A stretch of 64,000 nt of DNA. Source: DASSFZ01 sp035283185 (GTDB lineage: Bacteria; Chloroflexota; Anaerolineae; Fen-1058). Positions 18,306 through 25,453 of this stretch are shown here, one piece after another. Numbering within the stretch: the first letter of the stretch is position 1; the number at the start of each line of letters is the position of its first letter. Position numbers and translations under genes: made by a program. Below the pieces are notes generated by a model. That model made no database searches, was not told where the DNA came from, and saw only the letters and a list, made by a program, of their open reading frames with translations. The stretch spans positions 124,001 to 188,000 of the forward strand of contig DATEUJ010000053.1 of NCBI GenBank assembly GCA_035283185.1, given 5' to 3'.

Positions 18306-19279
18306 ACAAGCGAGAGCGTCTCGAAGCCGCCATTCACGGCCAGCAGGTCGATCGAATACCCATCGCGCTGTGGCGGCATTTCCCCGGCGACGATCAGCGC
18401 CCGGATGATTTGGCGGCCGCGACCGCTGGCTTTCAGCGGCGCTGGGATTTCGACTTCGTCAAGGTCACGCCTGCCAGCTCTTTCTGCCTCCGTGACTGGG
18501 GCGTCGAAGACGAGTGGACGGGCAACGTCGAAGGCACGCGTGACTACACGCGGCGGCCGATTCGCACGGCGGACGACTGGCGGTCGCTCGGGACGCTCGA
18601 TCCGCGCGCCGGCTACCTCGGCGCACAGTTGCGCTGCCTGGAGCTGATCCGCGCCGATTTGCCCGACACACCCGTCATCCAGACGATTTTCAATCCGTTG
18701 GCGCAGGCCAAGAATCTCGTCGGGCCTGGACTCGTGCCGATGCTGCGCGCGCATCCACGCGAGGTCAAACATGGGCTTGAGACGATTGCCGCCACGACGA
18801 TCGATTTCATCCGCGCCGCCCGGGACACGGGCATCGACGGCGTGTTCTTCGCGGTGCAGCACGCCAGCGCGCAGTTGCTGAGCGAGGGCGAATACCGCGA
18901 GTTCGGCGTGGAATACGACCTCCGTGTCCTGTCGGCTGCAGGCGAGTTGTGGCTCAACGTGGTGCACTTGCACGGCGTCGACGTCTATTTCGACCTGCTG
19001 GCCGATTATCCGGCGGCGGTGTGGAACTGGCACGACCGCGAAACGCCGCCGAGCCTGGCGCAGGGCATCGCCAGGCTGCGCGGCGCGGCGTGCGGCGGCA
19101 TTGCGCGCGACGCGACGATGCTGCGCGGCGCGCCGGACGACGTGCGCGCGGCGGTCGTGGACGCCGTGCGCCAGAGCGGCGGCCGCCGCCTGATCGTCGG
19201 CACGGGATGCGTCGCGCTCATCCCGTCCCCCGAATCTAATTTGCGCGCTGCGCGCAGCGCGGTAGAATCGCTTTCGTGA
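18302..19279 (+). CDS. Uroporphyrinogen decarboxylase superfamily protein (not classical HemE)
   Basis: 325 residues. Start MNKRERLEAAIHGQQVDRIPIALW is typical of the URO-D superfamily, which includes HemE and corrinoid methyltransferases. HemE's RQAGRY substrate motif is missing; the same place reads WRHFPGDD, so haem synthesis is unlikely and a methyltransferase-like or unknown role is more probable. Conserved family features further on are TPVIQTIFNPLAQAKNL, VFFAVQHAS and LIVGTGCVALIPSPESNLRA. The ATG overlaps the stop of the preceding membrane-protein gene by four bases, which implies translational coupling although no functional link is known. A good promoter for moeA follows immediately, so this ends the transcription unit. 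Confidence 0.8.
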   Translation: MNKRERLEAAIHGQQVDRIPIALWRHFPGDDQRPDDLAAATAGFQRRWDFDFVKVTPASSFCLRDWGVEDEWTGNVEGTRDYTRRPIRTADDWRSLGTLDPRAGYLGAQLRCLELIRADLPDTPVIQTIFNPLAQAKNLVGPGLVPMLRAHPREVKHGLETIAATTIDFIRAARDTGIDGVFFAVQHASAQLLSEGEYREFGVEYDLRVLSAAGELWLNVVHLHGVDVYFDLLADYPAAVWNWHDRETPPSLAQGIARLRGAACGGIARDATMLRGAPDDVRAAVVDAVRQSGGRRLIVGTGCVALIPSPESNLRAARSAVESLS

Positions 19280-19284
19280 ACCTA

Positions 19285-19314
19285 TTGACAGCCGCCGAAA
19301 TCCTGTTGTACTAT
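19285..19314 (+). promoter_or_regulatory. Sigma-70-type promoter for moeA
   Basis: TTGACA (19285-19290), 18-base spacer, TACTAT (19309-19314), 31 bases before the moeA GTG. Confidence 0.7.
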
Positions 19315-19345
19315 TACGGGCGATTCGCCCAGGGGAGCAACGCCA

Positions 19346-20614
19346 GTGACTGCGCCGGTTGAGATGCTGACTGTGGCCGAGGCGCGCGAGGCGATACTCG
19401 AGCGGTTTGCGTCTCTCGAGCCGGAGACGGTCCTGCTCCTCGACGCGGTCGACCGCGTGCTGACTGAGCGGATCGAGGCAGACGTCGATCTGCCGCCGTT
19501 CGATAATTCGTCGATGGACGGCTACGCGGTTCGCGCCCTCGACATCGCCGGGGCCACGCGCGAGCGCCCCGTGCGGCTGAGAGTGGTCGCGGACGTTGCG
19601 GCGGGCCATCCCACCGGCGTCATGCTCGAACCGGGGACGGCCGCGCGCATCACGACCGGCGCGCCGCTCCCGCGCGGCGCCGACGCGGTCGTGCCGGTCG
19701 AAGCGACAGATGACCCGTCACGCGGCGCGAGCCAGTTGCGCTCGGAGATTGCGATCTTTCAGGAGGCGCGCAGCGGCGCTCACGTGCGCCATCCCGGCGA
19801 GGACGTCCGGCGCGGCCAGGTGGTCCTCGATAGGGGCGCGCTTATCCGGTATGCCGAGGTGGCGATGCTGGCGGCGGTCGGGCGAGCCTCGGTGCGGGTC
19901 GTGCGCAGGCCGCGCGTCGCGCTGTTCGCCACGGGCGACGAGCTGGTCGCCCCCGACGAGCGACCCGGCCCAGGCCAGATTCGAAATGCCAACGAGCTGG
20001 GCACGGCCGCACAGGTCCTGCGCTACGGCGGCGTGCCTGTGCTCCTCGGCATCGCGCGCGATGCCGAGGCGGACGTGCGCGAGAAGTTCGAGGAAGCGTT
20101 GGCGCAGCGGGCGGACTTGATCGTGACTTCCGCCGGCGTGTCGGTCGGCGCGCACGATGTCGTGAAAGACGTGGTGCGCGCGCACGGCGAGATCGCGCTG
20201 TGGCGCATACGCATGCGGCCGGGCAAGCCGCTGGCGTTCGGGCATTACAAATCGACGCCTTTCTTTGGGTTGCCGGGGAATCCCGTCTCGGCGATGCTGA
20301 CCTTCGAGCAATTCGTGCGCCCGGTCTTGCTGAAGATGGGCGGGCGGATTCACCTCGACAAGCCCACGGTGCAGGTGCGTCTCCTGGAGGCTGTCGAGAG
20401 TGACGGACGCGAAACGTACGCGCGGGCATGGGTCGAGCGCGACGGCCCGGGCTACGTGGCGCGCTTGAGCGGCGACCAGGGATCGAACGTGTTGAGCGCC
20501 CTGGCCGGCGCCAATGCACTGCTAATTGTGCCCGAGGGAGTTACGCGCCTGGAAGCCGGATCGCGGGCCTGGGCGCAGATGCTGTATTGGCCTGAAGGAG
20601 ATGTGTGTGGCTAA
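19346..20614 (+). CDS. moeA: Molybdopterin molybdenumtransferase
   Basis: 422 residues, normal for MoeA, which inserts molybdate into adenylylated molybdopterin to give molybdenum cofactor. Hallmarks: DAVDRVLTERIEADVDLPPFDNSSMDGYA near residue 30-60, GTAARITTGAPLPRGADAVV, ATGDELVAP, IVTSAGVSVGAHDVVKDV and MRPGKPLAFG with FGLPGNPVSAMLTFE. The GTG at 19346 has AGGGGAG eight bases upstream. It is followed with an 8-base overlap by a thioredoxin-fold gene. The formate dehydrogenase at 56.8 kb is an obvious user of the cofactor, though far away. Confidence 0.95.
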   Translation: MTAPVEMLTVAEAREAILERFASLEPETVLLLDAVDRVLTERIEADVDLPPFDNSSMDGYAVRALDIAGATRERPVRLRVVADVAAGHPTGVMLEPGTAARITTGAPLPRGADAVVPVEATDDPSRGASQLRSEIAIFQEARSGAHVRHPGEDVRRGQVVLDRGALIRYAEVAMLAAVGRASVRVVRRPRVALFATGDELVAPDERPGPGQIRNANELGTAAQVLRYGGVPVLLGIARDAEADVREKFEEALAQRADLIVTSAGVSVGAHDVVKDVVRAHGEIALWRIRMRPGKPLAFGHYKSTPFFGLPGNPVSAMLTFEQFVRPVLLKMGGRIHLDKPTVQVRLLEAVESDGRETYARAWVERDGPGYVARLSGDQGSNVLSALAGANALLIVPEGVTRLEAGSRAWAQMLYWPEGDVCG

Positions 20615-21278
20615 GAAAAAGGCGAAAAGCAGTGGCGGGTCAGGCCTGATCGTCGTCATTATTCTGGGCGCCGTGATCGTGGTGCTGGGCCTGATCGTGT
20701 TGAGCGGCGGATTCGCCACGCCGGCGCCGGAAGTGACGACGGAGTCGCTGGAGCTGTGCAATGGAATGCCATGCCCATCTAAGGGATCGCCCGACGCGCC
20801 GGTGGTCGTCATCGAGTTTTCGGATTATGCGTGCCACAACTGCCGGGATTTCAACCTGACGACGGCGCCGATTCTCGAGCGGGATTACGTCGACGCGGGC
20901 CAGGTGCGCTACGTGTCGCACGTGTTCTCGCTCTGGACGGAGTCGATTCCGGCTGCCGCGGCCTCGCTGTGCGCGCACGAGCAAGGCAAATACTGGGAGT
21001 TTCACGAGCAGGCGTTTCGAGATTTTCAGCAGGGCAGCTTTCCGGCGAACGAGGATTTTCTGAACTGGGCGCAGATCATCGGGCTTGACCAGGCGTCGTT
21101 CAAGCAATGTGTCGATTCGGGCCGCATGGTGTATGACGCTCAAGTGTCGGCGCTGGAGGGCACGCGCGCTGGCGTCGACGGCACGCCATCGTTCTTCATC
21201 AACGGCGCGCTGCTGCGCGGCAACGTCCCGCTGGACGAGTTCCGCCGCACGATCGACGCGGCGCTCGCAGGCCAATAA
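20607..21278 (+). CDS. Membrane-tethered DsbA-family thiol oxidoreductase
   Basis: About 223 residues. Lys-rich start, one membrane segment (GLIVVIILGAVIVVLGLIVL, residues 14-33), then a DsbA-like thioredoxin domain facing outwards. The active site is CHNC in FSDYACHNCRDF, and the cis-Pro loop is GVDGTPSFFINGALL. The GTG at 20607 is chosen because AAGGAG lies six bases upstream; the ATG at 20601 abuts that site directly. Its end overlaps the VKOR homologue by one base (TAATG), so the two are coupled: VKOR would reoxidise this protein, which in turn makes disulfides in exported proteins. An additional Cys pair (CNGMPC) sits just before the domain. Confidence 0.9.
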   Translation: MAKKKAKSSGGSGLIVVIILGAVIVVLGLIVLSGGFATPAPEVTTESLELCNGMPCPSKGSPDAPVVVIEFSDYACHNCRDFNLTTAPILERDYVDAGQVRYVSHVFSLWTESIPAAAASLCAHEQGKYWEFHEQAFRDFQQGSFPANEDFLNWAQIIGLDQASFKQCVDSGRMVYDAQVSALEGTRAGVDGTPSFFINGALLRGNVPLDEFRRTIDAALAGQ

Positions 21279-21775
21279 TGTCAACTCTGTGGATGGCTCA
21301 CCGCACCGCATTTTTGCAGATGGTCCTGTCGGCTGCTGGTGTCGTGGTCGCCGCGATTCTCACTTCGTTTCACTACAGCCCGGCGACAACGGCGGCGCTG
21401 TGCACGGGCGCAGGCGGCTGCGAGACGGTGAACACCAGCCCGTACTCGACGATCGCGGGCATTCCGGTTGCGCTGCTGGGCATGGGCGCTTACGTCGCGA
21501 TCGGCGCGCTGGCTTTCCTGTCGACGCGCGAGGCCTGCCCTGAGCGAGGCCGAAGGGGCGCGCTCGCCGAGCAGGCGCACCTCGCCGTATTCGGTCTGTC
21601 GCTTGCCGGCGTGTTGTACTCCGCGTATCTGACCTACCTGGAGATCTTCGTGATCCGCGCCATCTGCCCATGGTGCGTCGTATCGGCGCTGATCATGACG
21701 GCGATATGGATTTCTTCGGCGGTGGATCTCGTCCGGCGCAGGCGGGCCGCCGCCGAAGTTAGCGCCTCGCCGTGA
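21278..21775 (+). CDS. VKOR-family disulfide-generating membrane protein
   Basis: 165 residues with four to five membrane segments. It shows the loop cysteines in CTGAGGCETVNTSPYS and the redox motif CPWC in IRAICPWCVVSALI, the site that reduces quinone. The family oxidises DsbA-like partners, and the partner is encoded immediately upstream with a one-base overlap. Odd: the loop after the second segment contains REACPERGRRGAL, encoded by a copy of a palindromic genomic repeat (21532-21557), which adds a cysteine that is not part of the family motif. Call is secure; partner assignment follows from gene order. Confidence 0.9.
   Translation: MSTLWMAHRTAFLQMVLSAAGVVVAAILTSFHYSPATTAALCTGAGGCETVNTSPYSTIAGIPVALLGMGAYVAIGALAFLSTREACPERGRRGALAEQAHLAVFGLSLAGVLYSAYLTYLEIFVIRAICPWCVVSALIMTAIWISSAVDLVRRRRAAAEVSASP
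21532..21557 (+). repeat. In-frame CTCAGGG palindromic repeat in the VKOR gene
   Basis: Opposite-strand copy of the unit at 16892-16919: read backwards it is CCCTTCGG, then CCTCGCTCAGGGCAGG, differing by two bases. It encodes part of a cytoplasmic loop. Confidence 0.75.
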
Positions 21776-21781
21776 AGCCGG

Positions 21782-21890
21782 TGTGCACGCAAATGTGTCA
21801 GTCGTTACAGTGCTCGCCAAACCGCGTCTTCGCGGTTGGCCGCCCGCGTCCCCGCGGGCGGTGAGCCACCTGACATGTTTTGCGTGCACA
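21782..21890. repeat. 109-bp element with terminal inverted repeats and two inner hairpins (MITE-like)
   Basis: Left end TGTGCACGCAAA-tgTGTCA (21782-21800) mirrors right end TGACAtgttTTGCGTGCACA (21871-21890). Inside are two hairpins, GCCAAACCGCG/CGCGGTTGGC and CCGCCCGCG/CGCGGGCGG. It could be a miniature transposable element or a structured terminator region after the VKOR gene. Confidence 0.6.
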
Positions 21891-21908
21891 TTGAGGCCGT
21901 CGCCTTCT

Positions 21909-21936
21909 TTGCGATAGCGCGAATCTGCGTTATCAT
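21909..21936 (+). promoter_or_regulatory. Candidate promoter of the small Cys/acidic protein
   Basis: TTGCGA (21909-21914), 16-base spacer, TATCAT (21931-21936). Both hexamers differ from consensus by one or two bases. Confidence 0.4.
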
Positions 21937-21977
21937 ACGGCCAGCCGTTTCGGACACGCTTCTGGGGGAATGAGCTC

Positions 21978-22232
21978 ATGCCGCGCATCCGATGCCACTA
22001 CGAAGACTGTATCTTCCTCGACGCCGGTTATTGCTCGGCCGAAAAGATCGAGCTCGATCCCGAATCGGGCTGCCTGACGTATCAGCAGGCCGAAGAGGCC
22101 GAGCTGGTCATCGCCGACTGGGAGGAGGAAGAAGCCGAGGCCGAAGTCGTGGACGATGAAGAAGAGGAACTGGAATGGGAGGAAGAAGAGGATGAGGACG
22201 ACGACGGAGAAGACGACCAGGATGAGTGGTAG
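21978..22232 (+). CDS. Small Cys-motif protein with very acidic tail, DUF1540-like
   Basis: 84 residues. The first half has the spacing C-x4-C, then CSAEKIELDPESGC, close to DUF1540 modules (C-x4-C ... CxAxxIxV ... C), which probably bind a metal. From residue 48 it is almost only Glu and Asp (EEEEAEAEVVDDEEEELEWE and onward). A GGGGGAA site lies just before the ATG. It is a one-gene unit between its own promoter and the terminator at 22292. The function is unknown; metal binding or interaction with a basic partner is inference. Confidence 0.7.
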   Translation: MPRIRCHYEDCIFLDAGYCSAEKIELDPESGCLTYQQAEEAELVIADWEEEEAEAEVVDDEEEELEWEEEEDEDDDGEDDQDEW

Positions 22233-22291
22233 CTGACGGCTGCGGCGACTGCGCCAGCGTATCGCCTCGTGCGTGCACTGCCTCGCATCAT

Positions 22292-22325
22292 AAAGAGCGG
22301 ACTTCCGCAAGGAGGCCCGCTCTTT
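22292..22325. terminator. Bidirectional Rho-independent terminator
   Basis: AAAGAGCGG and CCGCTCTTT pair perfectly around an inner TCC/GGA stem, with T-rich or A-rich flanks on both sides. It lies between two convergent genes (ends 22232 and 22349) and can serve both. Confidence 0.8.
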
Positions 22326-22348
22326 CTGTTCGCCCGCCTGTGCTTCGA

Positions 22349-23299
22349 TCAGGGCTTGGAGACGTGCTGCTCGATCGTCCGCCGGAAGATGTCCTCTTGT
22401 TCCTCACGCGCGTCTGCGCTGGCTGGCTCCGCCGGCGCTGGCCGCTTCACGGCTGGCTGGACCTGTCCCTGCGCCTGGCGGAACGCGATTTCCATCGGCG
22501 AGAGCAGCGCCGCCTCGGGCTGCGCGTCGGCCACGGCGCTCCGCTCGACCGCCTTGATCGATAGCTTGATCTGTTTCTTGCGCGGGTCGACTTCCAGGAC
22601 CTGGGCCTCGATTTCGTCGCCGACCTCTAGCAGGTCGCCCGGATGGCTGACGTATCCCGGGCCGATCTCGCTGACGTGAATCATCGCTTCGCGCTCGGCG
22701 CCGATGTCGACGAACGCGCCGTACCGCTCGAGGCGCGTGACCTTGCCGGTCACCGTCTGGCCGCGCTTGATCTCGCTCCAATCTACGGCCGGCGGCTCGA
22801 TCATCGTCAGGCCAATGCGGTTCTCCTTGCGGCTCGCCGACGTGACCCACACCGTGACCTCGTCGCCCTCCTTGACGACGTCTGACGGCTTGGCGACGCG
22901 CGTCTTCGCCATCTGGCTCACGGGAACCAGGCCGTCCTTGGACGCGCCAATGTTGACGAACGCGCCGAACTCCTCCACGCGAACGACTTTGCCCGTCAGC
23001 TTCATGCGCTTCTGCAAGTCGCCCCAATCGAGCGCCGGCGGCGCGACCATCGTCAGCGCGATGAGATTCTGCTGCGGCTTGACTTGCTTGACCCACACCG
23101 TGATCGCGTCGCCTTCGTGCAGCACGTCGGCTACGCGCGTCACGCGCTGATCGGCTATGATTTGCGAAATGTGGAGGAAGGCATCCGTCCCGGCGCCGAT
23201 GTCGACGAGCGCGCCCGCCAGCTCGACCCGGGTGACTTTGCCTTCGAACTTCATTTTCGGCTTGATATCCTTCAAGGAGAGGACCCCATTCTCAGACAC
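22349..23299 (-). CDS. Protein with three S1 RNA-binding domains (ribosomal protein S1-like)
   Basis: About 316 residues from the GTG at 23299, preceded by GAGG five bases upstream; the ATG at 23326 is a possible longer start without a good site. Three S1 domains in a row: MKFEGKVTRVELAGALVDIG, LTGKVVRVEEFGAFVNIG and VTGKVTRLERYGAFVDIG, each followed by HISQ/VSQM/HVSE. Then a Pro/Ala-rich tail ends in IFRRTIEQHVSKP. It probably binds mRNA at the ribosome, as short S1 proteins do in Gram-positive-type bacteria. Its own promoter and a leader hairpin lie between it and recA, so it can be expressed apart from recA. Confidence 0.85.
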   Translation of the reverse strand: MSENGVLSLKDIKPKMKFEGKVTRVELAGALVDIGAGTDAFLHISQIIADQRVTRVADVLHEGDAITVWVKQVKPQQNLIALTMVAPPALDWGDLQKRMKLTGKVVRVEEFGAFVNIGASKDGLVPVSQMAKTRVAKPSDVVKEGDEVTVWVTSASRKENRIGLTMIEPPAVDWSEIKRGQTVTGKVTRLERYGAFVDIGAEREAMIHVSEIGPGYVSHPGDLLEVGDEIEAQVLEVDPRKKQIKLSIKAVERSAVADAQPEAALLSPMEIAFRQAQGQVQPAVKRPAPAEPASADAREEQEDIFRRTIEQHVSKP

Positions 23300-23357
23300 G
23301 GCAGCCTCGCGAAAAGCATGTGACACACGGATTTCCCACGGAATCAGTGTGACATGA

Positions 23358-23388
23358 TAATGCCCCGTTTGAACGGGGCATCATCACC
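23358..23388 (-). promoter_or_regulatory. Leader hairpin of the S1-domain gene
   Basis: TGATGCCCCGTT-caa-ACGGGGCATTATCA on the minus strand, beginning about ten bases after the promoter's -10 box. There is no T-run behind it, so a stabilising or regulatory 5' hairpin is likelier than a terminator for recA. Confidence 0.5.
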
Positions 23389-23397
23389 CTGGCAGGG

Positions 23398-23426
23398 ATT
23401 ATACCGCGCCGTGAGGGGGGTGTCAA
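23398..23426 (-). promoter_or_regulatory. Perfect consensus sigma-70 promoter for the S1-domain gene
   Basis: On the minus strand TTGACA (23426-23421), exactly 17 bases, TATAAT (23403-23398). It begins five bases after the recA stop codon. Confidence 0.8.
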
Positions 23427-23430
23427 ACAC

Positions 23431-24666
23431 CTAGACGGCCATCTCTTCTGCCATCTGCTCCTTCTCGGCGCCGGAATCGTCCGCGCCCTCTTCCGGCGCA
23501 GCCATTTCTTCGTCCGCGTCTTCGTCAAGTTCTTCGTCGTGAGCCGCGCTGCGCTGGCCGTTCCTGCCGTTCGGCGACGGCGTCGCCATCATGGCCGCCG
23601 CTTCCTGGCTCACCTTGTCGCGGATGACGGCCTCGATCTCGCTCGCGACTTCGGGATGGCTCTTGAGGAACTCCTTGGCGCTCTCGCGTCCCTGGCCCAG
23701 CTTGATGTCGTTGAAGGAGAAGAACGCGCCGCGCTTGGCGACGATCTCCATTGCCGCGCCGATATCCAGGATGTCGCCGGTCTTCGAGATGCCCTCGTTG
23801 TACATGATGTCGAACTCGGCTTCGCGGAAGGGTGGGGCGATCTTGTTCTTCGTCACGCGCACTTTGACGCGGTTGCCCACGATCTCGGCGCCGGATTTGA
23901 TGCTCTGCGTGCGGCGCATGTCCAGGCGGATCGACGCGTAGAATTTGAGCGCGTTGCCGCCCGTCGTCGTCTCCGGATTGCCGAACATGACGCCGATCTT
24001 CATGCGCAACTGGTTGGTGAAGATCATCGCCGTGTTCGACTGCTTGATCGCGCCCGATAGCTTGCGGAGCGCCTGCGACATCAGCCGCGCCTGGAGACCC
24101 ATGTGACTGTCGCCCATCTCGCCCTCGATCTCGGCGCGCGGCACGAGCGCCGCGACCGAGTCGAGCGCGATGACGTCCACCGCGCCCGAGCGCACCAGGC
24201 TCTCGGCGATTTCGAGCGCCTGCTCGCCGGTGTCGGGCTGGGCAATGTACAGGTTGTCGATGTCCACGCCGCAGCGCGCGGCGTAGGCCGGATCGAGCGC
24301 GTGCTCCATGTCGATGTACGCGGCGATCCCGCCGCGCTTCTGCGCCTCGGCGACGATGTGCTGGCACAGCGTCGTCTTGCCGGACGCCTCCGGCCCGTAG
24401 ATCTCGGTCACCCGGCCGCGCGGGATGCCGCCCGCGCCCAGCGCCAGGTCGAGCGCCAGAGAGCCGGTCGGGATGGTTTCGACTTGCATGTGAGTGGCCT
24501 CGCCCAGCCGCATGATCGCTCCATCTCCAAAGCGTTTAAGAATATTGCCCAACGCCTGATCCAGGGCGCGAACGCGACCCGGATCGGCGACGGGCTTGAC
24601 GACTACAGTGCTGGATTCTTCTGCGGCTTCTTCTTCTGCCGCCTGCTTGCGCTTTCGTGGCGCCAT
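23431..24666 (-). CDS. recA: Recombinase A
   Basis: About 411 residues. Catalyses ATP-dependent strand exchange and LexA cleavage in the SOS response. It shows GNILKRFGDGAIMRLGE, Walker A GPEASGKTT, AAYIDMEHALDP, IALDSVAALVPRAEIEGEMGD, NQLRMKIGVMFGNPETTTGG and KVRVTKNKIAPPFREAEFDI. The ATG at 24666 has GGGAGG seven bases upstream, better than the ATG at 24681. The first 25 residues are Lys/Glu-rich, and the last 35 form a strongly acidic tail (DEELDEDADEEM), longer than usual. Its promoter contains a LexA-like box. Confidence 0.97.
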   Translation of the reverse strand: MAPRKRKQAAEEEAAEESSTVVVKPVADPGRVRALDQALGNILKRFGDGAIMRLGEATHMQVETIPTGSLALDLALGAGGIPRGRVTEIYGPEASGKTTLCQHIVAEAQKRGGIAAYIDMEHALDPAYAARCGVDIDNLYIAQPDTGEQALEIAESLVRSGAVDVIALDSVAALVPRAEIEGEMGDSHMGLQARLMSQALRKLSGAIKQSNTAMIFTNQLRMKIGVMFGNPETTTGGNALKFYASIRLDMRRTQSIKSGAEIVGNRVKVRVTKNKIAPPFREAEFDIMYNEGISKTGDILDIGAAMEIVAKRGAFFSFNDIKLGQGRESAKEFLKSHPEVASEIEAVIRDKVSQEAAAMMATPSPNGRNGQRSAAHDEELDEDADEEMAAPEEGADDSGAEKEQMAEEMAV

Positions 24667-24733
24667 GGGTGCCTCCCTCAAGGTTTACAGTGTGCGTGAT
24701 GTGCCAATCGGATGGTTGGATCGGGTGTGCCAT

Positions 24734-24762
24734 ATATTAGCACAAATGTTCTGTTCTGTCAA
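24734..24762 (-). promoter_or_regulatory. recA promoter with LexA (SOS)-like operator
   Basis: Minus strand: TTGACA (24762-24757), 17 bases, TAATAT (24739-24734). Between and over the -10 lies AGAACATTTGTGCT (24752-24739), which fits the Gram-positive-type SOS box CGAAC-N4-GTTCG with three mismatches (both outer bases and one T to G). Confidence 0.65.
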
Positions 24763-24799
24763 CCGCCATTTTCTAGAGATTGTGCAGATTGCCACAAAG

Positions 24800-25140
24800 G
24801 CACAGAGCTATCCATGTGCCTCTGGCACGCCCCGACGGTAACTGGTCAGCCGTCATGCCCGAATGCTTTTGTCGGGCATCCAGGCTGCAGGTTACTGGAT
24901 TCCCGCCTAAAGCGTGCGGGAATGACACCGCACGGTGCGAGCGCAACGGCTGAGCATTTACCCCCGACGAATGAAAATACAGGTGCTCCTGCCGGGTGTG
25001 TCATTCGGCGGACGGGGGTCAGGGGTCACAGACCCCTGACGAGCGGGGCGGGTCTGAACCTGGATTTCGCACCCGCTTCGCGTGATCCATCCGGCGGCCA
25101 GGGGGCGGCGGATAGCACAACAACGAATTCGGGATGAAAC
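24800..25140. repeat. Gene-free stretch of mixed palindromic repeats upstream of recA
   Basis: No gene seen between 24667 and 25453. This part holds ATGCCCGA/TCGGGCAT (from 24855), a ggattcccgcc...gcgggaatgac unit (24898-24925) of the type common in many bacterial genomes, and a perfect hairpin GTCAGGGGTC-aca-GACCCCTGAC (25018-25040). Confidence 0.6.
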
Positions 25141-25165
25141 GAATGTGGTTTCTCACGTTGGCGGT

Positions 25166-25193
25166 TTGCTTCCGGTTTCGCCGGGTATATAAT
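25166..25193 (+). promoter_or_regulatory. Candidate promoter of the KAP-FGE gene
   Basis: TTGCTT (25166-25171), 16 bases, TATAAT (25188-25193). The 260-base leader behind it is filled with repeats. Confidence 0.5.
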
Positions 25194-25199
25194 GTTGGC

Positions 25200-25430
25200 A
25201 TGACTACTCAGGCGTCACTGCGACCCCGCTGAGATTGCTTCGCAAAACTTGTCCTGAGCGGAGTCGAAAGAAGACGCTCGCCATGACGTGCGGGGCAGGT
25301 GAGAGCTGTTTGCGACGAAGCAATCTCAGCGGCCATGAGCGAACACGGCTGTCCGTGCAGGAGATTGCTTCGCGAAAAGATGCTCGCAATGACGTTGGGC
25401 TGAAGCAATTACATGTTGGCCCTATAGAGC
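25200..25430. repeat. gcaatctc/gagattgc repeat block
   Basis: Several gagattgcttcgc and gcgacgaagcaatctc units in both orientations, plus one CTTGTCCTGAGCGGAGTCGAA unit (25248-25268) of the CTCAGGG family. Reading frames through it are not taken as coding. Confidence 0.65.
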
Positions 25431-25453
25431 TGCGGCTTCCGCGCGGAGGCGTC

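Noticed and set aside
18302..19279. Classical HemE
   Set aside because: The RQAGRY substrate motif is missing at the N-terminus.
17732..19609. 625-codon open frame on the minus strand
   Set aside because: Spans the opposite strand of three well-supported genes, has no domain and is rich in Arg/Ala.
25235..25453. N-terminal extension of the KAP-FGE protein
   Set aside because: The stretch consists of known repeat units, and a good ribosome site stands before the ATG at 25454.
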